From assembly GCA_025453855.1 (NCBI GenBank), contig JALOPO010000275.1, positions 1 through 5,848 on the forward strand: a stretch of DNA of 5,848 nt, written 5' to 3'. The stretch comes from Gemmatimonadaceae bacterium (GTDB lineage Bacteria; Gemmatimonadota; Gemmatimonadetes; Gemmatimonadales; Gemmatimonadaceae). The position numbers and the translations under genes are program-made. Shown here piece after piece: positions 1-5,848 of the stretch. Position 1 is the first letter of the stretch. Every line of letters begins with the position of its first letter. The notes below the pieces were generated by a model, which saw nothing but the letters and a program-made list of their open reading frames with translations, ran no database searches and was not told the DNA's origin.

Positions 1-1
1 G

Positions 2-1228
2 ATGCCCGTCCTCCCCGTCCCAGCCGGCGCCGCGCGCCGGTCGCCATCGGCGCTCCGCGAGGCGCTCGCCGGCGCGCGCGCGCATCTCGTCGCACGCAAC
101 GCGCGCATCGTCGAGTGGCAGGAGGCGGTGACGCGCATCGCCGCCCCCACCGGGCAGGAGCAGGCGCGGGGCGCGTGGATGGCCGCGCGCTTCCGCGAGC
201 TCGGATGGCGCGACGTGCGCACCGACGGGGTGGGCAACGTGATCGCGCGCCGCGGCACGGCGCCCGCGGGACGCGCGGTCGCGGGAAGCGTCTGGTGCTG
301 CGCACACCTCGACACCGTCTTCCCCGACACCGACGCCATCGCGGTCACGCGGCGCGGGCTGCGCTCGCTCGGCCCCGGCATCGGCGACAACGGGCGCGGT
401 CTCGCGGCGCTCCTCGCGCTCGCCGACGTGCTCACCACGCTCGACGTGCACACGCCCCGCGAGATCGTCCTCGTCGCCACCGTGGGCGAGGAGGGGCTCG
501 GCGACCTGCGCGGGATGAAGCAGCTCCTCGGCCTGGCGGGGCACGCGCCGGCGGCGGTGATCGCGGTCGATGGCGCGGGCGACGATCGCGTGGTGAACGG
601 CGCACTCGGCGCCACGCGCTGGCGCATCACCTTTACGGGTCCCGGTGGGCACAGCTGGGCCGACTGGGGCGCGCCCAACCCGGTGCACGCCGCCGCCGAC
701 GCCGCGGCGCGCCTCGCCGCGCTCCCGCTGCCGAGCGAGCCGCGCACCACGCTCACGGTGGCGCGCATCGGCGGCGGCGAGACGATCAACAGCATCCCGC
801 GCGACGGCTGGCTGGAGGTCGACATCCGCAGCGCCGACGCGCGCGTGCTGCGCGAGCTCGGCGCGACGCTGCGCACGATCGTGCGCGCCGCCGAGCGTGC
901 CGCCAACACGCGTCGCCCGCCCGAGGTGCCGGCGCTGGTGGCGACCATCGCGCAGCTCGGCGATCGCCCGTGCGGCGTGCTGGCGGAGACGCACCCCCTG
1001 GTGACGCTCGCGTGCGACGTCACCACGCTGCTCGGGGTCACCCCGCGCCTTGCCACCGGGAGCACCGACGCGAGCGTGGCGATCGCGCGCGGGATCCCGG
1101 CGATCGCGATCGGTGCCGGTGGGACGGGGGGCGGCGTGCACACGCGCGAGGAGTGGTACGACGACCTGCACGGCCCGCGCGGGCTGGAGCGGGTGCTGCT
1201 GATCGCGGTGGGGGCGGCATCGGAGTGA
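2..1228 (+). CDS. M20-family metallopeptidase (PepT/ArgE/DapE-like di-zinc hydrolase)
   Basis: Predicted cytoplasmic di-zinc amidohydrolase that cleaves small peptides or N-acyl amino acids. The full set of M20 catalytic positions is visible in the 408-residue product: HLD at 102-104 (first metal ligand His102, with Asp104), bridging Asp129 in GIGDN, Glu163-Glu164 in VGEEG (general base and metal ligand), Asp190 in AVDG, and a C-terminal metal ligand His380 in GVHTREEW. GGHSW (215-219) and the following region of about 100 residues form the lid/dimerisation domain, with His217 the residue that usually reaches into the partner's active site. Length is normal for the family. No signal peptide or membrane segment is seen. 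The ATG at base 2 leaves about 35 residues before the conserved fold, which is reasonable, but only one base lies upstream, so an earlier start cannot be excluded. It converges on the nucleotidyltransferase gene. Substrate is not predictable; tripeptidase, carboxypeptidase and deacylase activities all occur in this family. Confidence 0.9.
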   Translation: MPVLPVPAGAARRSPSALREALAGARAHLVARNARIVEWQEAVTRIAAPTGQEQARGAWMAARFRELGWRDVRTDGVGNVIARRGTAPAGRAVAGSVWCCAHLDTVFPDTDAIAVTRRGLRSLGPGIGDNGRGLAALLALADVLTTLDVHTPREIVLVATVGEEGLGDLRGMKQLLGLAGHAPAAVIAVDGAGDDRVVNGALGATRWRITFTGPGGHSWADWGAPNPVHAAADAAARLAALPLPSEPRTTLTVARIGGGETINSIPRDGWLEVDIRSADARVLRELGATLRTIVRAAERAANTRRPPEVPALVATIAQLGDRPCGVLAETHPLVTLACDVTTLLGVTPRLATGSTDASVAIARGIPAIAIGAGGTGGGVHTREEWYDDLHGPRGLERVLLIAVGAASE

Positions 1229-1230
1229 CG

Positions 1231-1329
1231 CGCGCGGCACGTCGTGCCGGCCACCACTCCCGCAGGGTTTCGACAGCTCGGATCACGTCCCGCGACCGTC
1301 AGCCGGTCGCGGGGTCGTCGTGCCGCGCG
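1231..1329. repeat. 11-bp inverted repeat bracketing the terminator hairpin
   Basis: The 11 bases at 1231-1241 (cgcgcggcacg) are the exact reverse complement of 1319-1329. The arms begin two bases after the M20 peptidase stop codon and enclose the stronger hairpin at 1289-1313. The left arm also belongs to a small local palindrome (1235-1241 with 1243-1249), and the right arm overlaps the 7-bp stem at 1326-1349, so alternative RNA folds compete. GC-rich sequence yields short inverted repeats by chance, so a function is only suggested by the nesting and the position between convergent genes. Confidence 0.4.
1289..1313. terminator. Strong GC hairpin between convergent genes, probable bidirectional terminator
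   Basis: A perfect 10-bp stem (cccgcgaccg at 1289-1298 paired with 1304-1313) closes a 5-base loop, TCAGC. It can be extended by two G-U pairs in the plus-strand RNA. It lies 60 bp past the M20 peptidase stop and 36 bp past the nucleotidyltransferase stop on the other strand, where a shared terminator is expected. No T-tract follows on either strand, so it departs from the classical intrinsic terminator; such stems are common in high-GC bacteria, where they may slow polymerase or protect the 3' end instead. No gene is seen in the 121-bp gap. Confidence 0.6.
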
Positions 1330-1349
1330 GGCATCCCACCGCGCCCGCG
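1326..1349 (-). terminator. Short hairpin just after the nucleotidyltransferase stop
   Basis: A 7-bp stem (cgcgggc at 1326-1332 with 1343-1349) encloses a 10-base loop and starts immediately after the minus-strand stop codon at 1350-1352. It may help the larger hairpin downstream to end the transcript or block 3' exonucleases. It has no T-tract and competes with the inverted repeat at 1231-1329, so confidence is low. Confidence 0.3.
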
Positions 1350-2336
1350 TCAGCCCCCGCGCACCTCCGAGTGATCCCCGATCGTCATCGCCCCCGACAC
1401 CCCCTCGACCACCACGCTGTCGCCGAGGAACGAATCGTGGAGCGTCGCGTTCCGGATCGTCGCCTTGGTCCCGATCACCGCGTGCCGCACCGTCGCGCCG
1501 TCGAGCACCGTCCCCGCGCCGATCGAGACGTTCGGCCCGATCGTCGAGTTCGTCGCCGTCACGCCATCCTCGATGTAGACCGGATCGATGATCGTCGCCC
1601 CACTGAAACCCGCCGGCACCCGCGCCAGGCCGCGCCTGGTCAGCATCGCCTCGTTGGTCTCCAGCAGCGTGTCGAGCTTCCCCGCGTCGTACCACCCGCC
1701 CACGTCGCGCACGGCGATCTTCGCGCCATGGTCGATCATGTACTGGAAGGCGTCGGTGAGGTAGAACTCGCCCTTGTTCGCCGGCTGCCGGAGCGTGTGC
1801 TCGATCCCCGCCGCCAGCAGCTGCCAGTTGCGGATGTAGTACAGCCCGATGTTCGCCCGCTTGCTGATCGGCGTGTCGGGCTTCTCGACGATCCGCGTCA
1901 TGAAGCCGTCGGCGTCCGTGACCACCACGCCGAAGCGCTGGTAGTCCTCGACTTCCTTCACCCAGATGATCCCGTCGGCATCGGTGCGATGGATCTCCGT
2001 CAGGTCGGCGTCGAAGATGGTGTCGACGAAGATGATCAGCACCGGCCCGTCCACGTACGGGAGCGCGAGCTTCACCGCGCCCGCCGTGCCGTCCTGCACC
2101 GCCTGCTCCACGAAGACGCTGTCGACCGCCCACGTGGATCGTGCATAGTCCTCGACCTTCTCCTTCAGGTGCCCGGTGATGTACACCACCTGCTCCACGT
2201 CGCCGAGCTTCATCACGTCGTCCATGACGTAGCTCATCACCGGCCGGCCGGCGACCTTGAGCATCGGCTTCGGCACGAGGTGCGTGTGCGGACGCAGCCG
2301 CGTCCCCTTCCCCGCCAGCGGGATGATCACCTTCAT
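1350..2336 (-). CDS. Sugar-1-phosphate nucleotidyltransferase with C-terminal left-handed beta-helix
   Basis: Predicted to join a nucleoside triphosphate and a sugar 1-phosphate into an NDP-sugar for polysaccharide or glycan synthesis in the cytoplasm. The 328-residue protein has a Rossmann-like NTP transferase domain at about 1-240: signature LAGKGTRLRP (7-16), PKP (22-24), nucleotide-contacting DGTAGAV (82-88), probable metal ligand Asp105 in FVDTIF, IVEKP (149-153), NIGLYYI (162-168), GEFYLTDA (189-196), and WYDAGK (215-220) with Asp217 the likely second metal ligand. Residues about 245-325 show hexapeptide-like repeats (IIDPVYIEDG, STIGPNVSIGAGTVLDG) of a left-handed beta-helix, as in long RmlA/StrD-type and related enzymes. 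This helix lacks an obvious acetyltransferase partner domain, so it is probably regulatory or oligomeric. The ATG at 2336 is chosen because the fold begins at its first residue and it overlaps the cupin stop by 4 bp (ATGA). A purine-rich GGGAGGGG at 2348-2355 sits upstream, slightly far for a standard ribosome binding site. Base and sugar specificity (dTDP-Glc, UDP-Glc or GDP-Man) cannot be read from the sequence. Confidence 0.9.
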   Translation of the reverse strand: MKVIIPLAGKGTRLRPHTHLVPKPMLKVAGRPVMSYVMDDVMKLGDVEQVVYITGHLKEKVEDYARSTWAVDSVFVEQAVQDGTAGAVKLALPYVDGPVLIIFVDTIFDADLTEIHRTDADGIIWVKEVEDYQRFGVVVTDADGFMTRIVEKPDTPISKRANIGLYYIRNWQLLAAGIEHTLRQPANKGEFYLTDAFQYMIDHGAKIAVRDVGGWYDAGKLDTLLETNEAMLTRRGLARVPAGFSGATIIDPVYIEDGVTATNSTIGPNVSIGAGTVLDGATVRHAVIGTKATIRNATLHDSFLGDSVVVEGVSGAMTIGDHSEVRGG

Positions 2337-2707
2337 GGCGCGCTCGTCCCCTCCCGGCCGTACCGGTCCTTGAGTCGCACGACGTCGTCGAGCTCCGGCG
2401 TGGAGACCTCGAACACGTCGCAGTCGGTCACCGCCTCCATCTGGTGCACCGTGTGCGGCGCGATGCGGAAGCTCTCGCCCGCCTTCAGGTGCACGTCCTG
2501 CAGCTCGCCGCCCTCGAGCGCCACGCGGTACAGCAGCTCGCCCGAGAGCAGGTATACCGTCTCGTCCTTCACGTTGTGGTACTGCACGCTCAGTGCCTCG
2601 CCGGCCCTGATGTGCAGGATCTTCCCCACGTAGCGTTCGGTGTGTGCCCAGATCGTCTCGTGTCCCCAGGGCTTGGGGACGGTGCGGATGGTCACGCGGC
2701 CACTCAT
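2333..2707 (-). CDS. Small cupin, type II phosphomannose isomerase-like
   Basis: A 124-residue single-domain cupin resembling the isomerase domain of type II mannose-6-phosphate isomerase/mannose-1-phosphate guanylyltransferase (ManC/AlgA). Visible landmarks are KPWGHE (12-17), the first cupin motif with predicted metal ligands Gln42, His44 and Glu49, the second motif around APHTVHQ (83-89) with the fourth ligand His88, and a C-terminal VVRLKDRYGR (109-118) that matches the family's typical ending before the stop. All four metal positions are present, so an active isomerase or epimerase is plausible, though many small cupins of this type have no proven activity and may only bind sugar. The stop overlaps the nucleotidyltransferase start by 4 bp, which implies translational coupling and a shared pathway. 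The M1 peptidase ends 37 bp upstream, so all three may be on one transcript. No good Shine-Dalgarno precedes the ATG at 2707, but no in-frame alternative start is seen close upstream. Confidence 0.85.
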   Translation of the reverse strand: MSGRVTIRTVPKPWGHETIWAHTERYVGKILHIRAGEALSVQYHNVKDETVYLLSGELLYRVALEGGELQDVHLKAGESFRIAPHTVHQMEAVTDCDVFEVSTPELDDVVRLKDRYGREGTSAP

Positions 2708-2744
2708 GCGGCAAGTCCAGGTCGATGGTGAGGTCGTGCCGCGG

Positions 2745-4580
2745 TCACGGCGCGGGCGGCGGCGTCCAGCGTTCGCCCGCCGCGAACCAGTCCTCGGTCA
2801 CGCCAAGCGGATCGAGGCGCACGAGATCGGGAGGCGCCGTCGTGCGGATCGTGAGCGCCTGCTCGTCGCGGCCCGCATCGCCGCGCACGATCGTCCAGCC
2901 CTGCGCCGTGCGCACGCCGACGGGCATCGGGTGCCGGTAGCGCCCCTCGCGCACCAGCCGCGCCGTCGTGACCCACTCGCTCCCCGACGGCACGCTCCGC
3001 ACGTCCCGCAGCCGGTAGCGCTGCACGCCGGTGGAGTCCACCCACTGCGCGAAGAACCACTCGAGCGACCGCCCCGCCACCGTCTCCGCGCTCGACTGCA
3101 TCGCCGCGCGATCGACGTGGCGGAAGGCCCACCTGGCGTGGTAGTCGCGCAGGAAGGCGCGGAACAGCGTGTCGCCGAGCACGTCGCGCAACTGGCCGTA
3201 CATCTGCTCCGCACGCCCGTAGACCATCTGGTTGTAGCGCGCGAAGTCGCTGAAGTCCTTCGCGTTCGTCCCCATCGGCTGCGCCGCCGGCCCCGCGAAG
3301 TAGGCCATCGACCGACGCGCGACCGAGTCGGGCATCGCCGGCGCCTCCCACCGCGGCTCGCGCATCTGCTGCACGCGCCCGCGATCGATGCGCGTGCGCG
3401 CGTCGCGCCACGCCTCCTGGTAGCTCGTCAGCCCCTCGTCCATCCAGCCGCTCCGCCACTCGTTGTTGGCGAGCATGCCGTAGGCGTAGATGTGCCCGAG
3501 CTCGTGCAGGATCAGCCCCGCCCCGGCGCTCCCGTTCATCATCATCATCGGGAACTCCGTGCCGCCGCCGTCGAGGCGGTGCAGGTTCGTCACCTGCGGA
3601 TAGCCGTACGCGCCGAACACCGACTCCAGCCACCCCAGCGCCTCGGCCGTGCGCCGCACCGCCACGCCGCGCCCCCACGTGCTGTCGTCCCCGGGGCGGT
3701 AGAGCACGTGGATCGCCACCGTGTCCCACGTGCGATAGCGCTGTCCCACCACGCGCGCGGTGCGCACGTACGTCCCGCCCTCGTAGCGATACTCGGGATC
3801 GCACGAGAAGCCGAAGTGGTGCACGTCGCGCGCGGCGAAGGTCACCACCTTGCGCCCGCCGGCACTCGGCCACCCGGGATCGCCCGCCACCGGCACCCCC
3901 GTCGCGCCGCACACCTGGTCGGCGGCCACGTCGAGCGTCACCGTGAAGTCGCCGAACTCGCCGTAGAACTCGCCCGCGGGCTGCAGCGCATTCACCTGCC
4001 ACCCACCGCGGTCGTAGACCGCCACCTTCGGGTACCACTGCGCGAAGTCGACGTGACGCCCCTTGCGCCCCTGGCGCCGCGGCACCGTCGACGGCCGCGC
4101 CTCCCACGCGAAGCCGACCTCCACCCGGGCGCCGGGCGCGAGCGGGCGCGCCAGCGTGAGGCGCGCGACGGTGCTGTCCGGTGCCCCGGGATAGTCGACG
4201 CGCACCGGCACGCCGTCCACCGTCGGGGGCGCGGTGAAGCGCTCGTATGCGAAGTCCGGCTCGGCCAGCGCCTGGAAGCGCGTGCGGTTCTCGCGCGCAT
4301 CGACCTGGCTCCAGATGCTCGCCGGCCGGAAGGCGTTCAGGTGCTGGTGCACCCAGAGTTCGCGCAGCGTGTCGGGCGACTGGTTGACGTAGGCGAGCGT
4401 CCCGGTCGCGGCCAGCACGCCGCTCTGGTCGTCGAGGCGCGCGCGGATGGTGTAGTCGGCGCGCTGCTGCCAGTAGGGCGCCGCGGCGGCGGGGCGCGGT
4501 GCAGTCGCGCGCGGCTGGGCGCCGCAGGCCGCCAGGCACGCCACCATGACGGGCAGCGTCCGGGCTCGGGAAAGAGTCAC
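2745..4580 (-). CDS. M1-family zinc metallopeptidase, predicted lipoprotein
   Basis: Predicted envelope-anchored zinc peptidase of the gluzincin M1 family (aminopeptidase N/leukotriene A4 hydrolase-like). The N-terminus has a short basic segment (SRAR), a hydrophobic stretch and a lipobox LAAC, so Cys19 should be lipidated after signal peptidase II cleavage. Residues about 40-285 form the N-terminal beta-saddle. The catalytic domain carries GGGTEFP (338-344), the counterpart of the substrate-anchoring GAMEN motif with Glu342, then HELGH (359-363) and Glu382, giving the exact HExxH-x18-E zinc site. Tyr454 in YGRAEQMY is the probable transition-state tyrosine. At 611 residues it is shorter than aminopeptidase N and lacks most of the large C-terminal helical domain, as in many bacterial M1 lipoproteins. 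The start is GTG at 4580, kept because it supplies the basic part of the signal; an ATG at 4547 would remove it. No ribosome binding site is evident. A hairpin separates it from atpH upstream. Aminopeptidase activity is likely but substrate is unknown. Confidence 0.9.
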   Translation of the reverse strand: MTLSRARTLPVMVACLAACGAQPRATAPRPAAAAPYWQQRADYTIRARLDDQSGVLAATGTLAYVNQSPDTLRELWVHQHLNAFRPASIWSQVDARENRTRFQALAEPDFAYERFTAPPTVDGVPVRVDYPGAPDSTVARLTLARPLAPGARVEVGFAWEARPSTVPRRQGRKGRHVDFAQWYPKVAVYDRGGWQVNALQPAGEFYGEFGDFTVTLDVAADQVCGATGVPVAGDPGWPSAGGRKVVTFAARDVHHFGFSCDPEYRYEGGTYVRTARVVGQRYRTWDTVAIHVLYRPGDDSTWGRGVAVRRTAEALGWLESVFGAYGYPQVTNLHRLDGGGTEFPMMMMNGSAGAGLILHELGHIYAYGMLANNEWRSGWMDEGLTSYQEAWRDARTRIDRGRVQQMREPRWEAPAMPDSVARRSMAYFAGPAAQPMGTNAKDFSDFARYNQMVYGRAEQMYGQLRDVLGDTLFRAFLRDYHARWAFRHVDRAAMQSSAETVAGRSLEWFFAQWVDSTGVQRYRLRDVRSVPSGSEWVTTARLVREGRYRHPMPVGVRTAQGWTIVRGDAGRDEQALTIRTTAPPDLVRLDPLGVTEDWFAAGERWTPPPAP

Positions 4581-4608
4581 GGGATCGGGGATGGGGGCCG
4601 ACGCACGA

Positions 4609-4637
4609 ACGGCGCCGCCCGCGGGGGACGGCGCCGT
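4609..4637 (-). terminator. GC-rich hairpin after atpH, possible terminator
   Basis: A 9-bp perfect stem (acggcgccg at 4609-4617 with 4629-4637) encloses an 11-base loop that could add two or three inner G-C pairs. On the minus strand it lies 33 bp after the atpH stop and 28 bp before the GTG of the M1 peptidase. It could end the atp transcript, attenuate read-through, or act in the peptidase 5' leader. There is no T-tract. The 90-bp gap around it (4581-4670) shows no gene and no convincing promoter. Confidence 0.45.
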
Positions 4638-4670
4638 CGGGTGGCGCGGAATCCTAGGCGACGCGCCCGG

Positions 4671-5219
4671 TCAGCGCGAGGCGTTGGCGAGCAGCGAGCC
4701 GCGGAGCATCGACAGGCGCCGGCGCACCGAACCGTCACGGAGCTGGTCGCCCATGCGCACGATCATCCCGCCCAGGATCTCGGGATCGACGCGCACCGTC
4801 GGCACCACCGGACGCCCCGTCGTGCGCGTGAGCGCCGAGGCGATCGCCTCGACCTCGCCCGGCTGCGGCGCGCGCGCCAGCGTCACCTCGGCCGCCACGC
4901 GCCCGAGGCGCGCATCGACCAGCGTGCGGTACTCGTCGGCAATGGCCGGCACGAGCATCTGCCGGCGGTGCTGCACCACGCTCTCGAGGAAGCGGACGAA
5001 GAGGCGCGGCATCCGGTCCTGCAGCGCCCCGCGCAGCACCGCGCACTTGGCGTCGGCCGAGAGCTTCGGGTTCTCCAGGAAGCGGCGCACCGTGCGATCG
5101 CCGGTCACCAGGCGCGCCACCTCGCCGATCATCCGCCCCCATCCCTCGAGATCACCGGCCTTGCCGGCCAGCGCGAGGAGCGTCTCGGCGTAGTTGCGCG
5201 CGATCGTGGGCTCGCGCAT
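4671..5219 (-). CDS. atpH: F-type ATP synthase subunit delta
   Basis: Delta (OSCP-type) subunit of the F1Fo ATP synthase; it sits on top of the alpha3-beta3 head and ties it to the b-subunit stalk at the cytoplasmic face of the membrane. The 182-residue length is typical. The N-terminal helical domain (about 1-105) opens with the usual IARNYAETLLALA pattern (6-18), and the C-terminal region has the family signature at about 142-169, including VDPEILGGMIVRMGDQLRDG (144-163) followed by SVRRRL. The ATG at 5219 shares its A with the TGA of atpF (TGATG), so the two are almost certainly co-translated; no separate ribosome binding site is obvious. Unusually, the next gene downstream is an M1 peptidase and not atpA, so the alpha, gamma, beta and epsilon genes must be encoded elsewhere. 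Confidence 0.95.
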   Translation of the reverse strand: MREPTIARNYAETLLALAGKAGDLEGWGRMIGEVARLVTGDRTVRRFLENPKLSADAKCAVLRGALQDRMPRLFVRFLESVVQHRRQMLVPAIADEYRTLVDARLGRVAAEVTLARAPQPGEVEAIASALTRTTGRPVVPTVRVDPEILGGMIVRMGDQLRDGSVRRRLSMLRGSLLANASR

Positions 5220-5800
5220 CAGCCGTTCTGGCGGGGCGTCATCGACGCCAGGAACTGCTCGACCATGGCGCGATCGGCGGCGCCATCGAGGCGCTGCCCG
5301 ATCACCTTGCCGGCACCGGCGAGCGCGAGGTCGATCGCCTCGCGGCGCAGCTCGGCGATGGCGCGCTCCTTCTCGGCGCCGATCTCGCGCCGCGTGCGAT
5401 CGAGGAGGTCGGCCGCCTCGACCTTCGCGCGCTCGATCGCCTCGGCGCGCGACTTCTCGCCCAGCGCGCGGGCGTCGGCGAGCGCCTTGGCGCTCTCGGT
5501 GCGCGCCTCGGCCAGCGCGGCGCGCTGCTGCTCGAGGAGCGTGGCCGCCTCGGCGCGATCGCGCTTCGCCTGCGCGATCGTCTCCTCGAGCGCCGCCTCG
5601 CGCGCCTCGACCGCGGCCAGCAGCGGCTTGAAGGCGAACTTGCTGAGGACGACGAGCAGGACGACGAAGATCAGGAGCGTCCAGAACATCAGCCCGACCT
5701 TGGGGTCGAGCATGTTCGTGTTGCCCGGCTCGGCCTCGGCGGCGAAGGCCGGCGCGGCGGTGACGAGCGACAGGAAGGCGGTGCGGAGAGCGCGACGCAT
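5219..5800 (-). CDS. atpF: F-type ATP synthase subunit b, with signal-like N-terminal extension
   Basis: Subunit b of the Fo sector; its dimer forms the peripheral stalk linking the membrane a/c ring to F1. A single transmembrane helix lies at about 37-54 (VGLMFWTLLIFVVLLVVL), followed by SKFAFKPL (53-60) and a long charged Ala/Glu/Arg-rich helix to about residue 165, the expected right-handed coiled-coil dimerisation region. At 193 residues it is longer than the common 155-170. The extra is a basic, hydrophobic N-terminus ending in APAFA, followed by AEAEP, which looks like a signal peptide cleaved near residue 20. An internal ATG at 5711-5713 (Met30) would give 164 residues, close to standard length, so the start is uncertain. 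The bases before the ATG at 5800 read gatcctcccg, with no Shine-Dalgarno; the internal ATG has none either. The stop overlaps the atpH start by one base. Upstream, 48 bp (5801-5848) contain no recognisable gene; atpE would be expected just beyond. Confidence 0.95.
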   Translation of the reverse strand: MRRALRTAFLSLVTAAPAFAAEAEPGNTNMLDPKVGLMFWTLLIFVVLLVVLSKFAFKPLLAAVEAREAALEETIAQAKRDRAEAATLLEQQRAALAEARTESAKALADARALGEKSRAEAIERAKVEAADLLDRTRREIGAEKERAIAELRREAIDLALAGAGKVIGQRLDGAADRAMVEQFLASMTPRQNG

Positions 5801-5848
5801 CGGGAGGATCCGGGATTCGCGCGGCGGCCCGGCGGCCGTGCGCGGATG

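Noticed and set aside
115..1374. 419-codon plus-strand ORF overlapping the M20 peptidase
   Set aside because: Arg/Ala/His-rich shadow translation; the overlapping frame has every M20 catalytic residue.
1320..2633. 437-codon plus-strand ORF opposite the nucleotidyltransferase and cupin
   Set aside because: It is antisense to two genes with intact family motifs and its own translation has no recognisable domain.
1350..2714. A 454-residue nucleotidyltransferase starting at 2714
   Set aside because: The extra 126 residues are an out-of-frame read of the cupin gene; the family fold starts exactly at the ATG at 2336.
2708..2742. 6-bp inverted repeat (gcggca/tgccgc) between the M1 peptidase and cupin genes
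   Set aside because: Short arms with a 23-base spacer in GC-rich sequence; too weak to call a terminator or operator.
2704..4539. 611-codon minus-strand ORF overlapping the M1 peptidase in another frame, by coincidence the same length
   Set aside because: Its translation is a low-complexity Arg/Ala/Gly-rich product with no motif, as expected of an out-of-frame read in high-GC DNA; the other frame has a complete zinc site and lipobox.
4651..4656. Possible -10 box (TAGGAT on the minus strand) for the M1 peptidase
   Set aside because: Only four of six consensus positions match and no -35 element is seen at proper spacing; such matches occur by chance.
5801..5810. Shine-Dalgarno-like GGGAGG on the plus strand upstream of 5811
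   Set aside because: No plausible plus-strand gene starts after it within the window; it lies on the wrong strand for atpF.

Overview
This is a dense, very GC-rich bacterial chromosomal window with short intergenic gaps, mostly weak or absent Shine-Dalgarno sequences, a GTG start and long spurious ORFs opposite real genes. The gene content is core metabolism and envelope biology. High GC, an AtpF with a signal-like N-terminus and a lipoprotein M1 peptidase would fit Gemmatimonadota or a similar high-GC Gram-negative phylum. That placement is an inference; no rRNA or taxonomic marker is present.

Layout: a plus-strand M20-family metallopeptidase (2-1228) converges on a minus-strand block of four genes. 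Read in its own direction, that block is atpF (5219-5800), atpH (4671-5219, stop and start sharing one base), a 90-bp gap with a GC-rich hairpin, an M1-family lipoprotein metallopeptidase (2745-4580), a 37-bp gap, a small type II phosphomannose-isomerase-like cupin (2333-2707), and a sugar-phosphate nucleotidyltransferase with a C-terminal left-handed beta-helix (1350-2336), which overlaps the cupin by 4 bp. The convergent gap at 1229-1349 holds several inverted repeats, including a perfect 10-bp stem, and probably ends transcription from both sides.

Functionally, atpF and atpH encode the peripheral stalk of the F-type ATP synthase and are probably the end of a partial atp operon, since atpA does not follow atpH. 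The cupin and nucleotidyltransferase look translationally coupled and probably act on activated sugars for polysaccharide or glycan synthesis. Their domain pair resembles the fused ManC/AlgA enzyme, but as separate genes in the opposite order. The M1 enzyme probably works on peptides outside the cytoplasm, and the M20 enzyme probably in the cytoplasm.

I found no mobile element, CRISPR array, RNA gene or clear novel multi-gene system. The points most worth checking are the break in the atp cluster after atpH, the extended AtpF N-terminus, the split and reversed cupin/nucleotidyltransferase pair, and the nested inverted repeats between the convergent genes.
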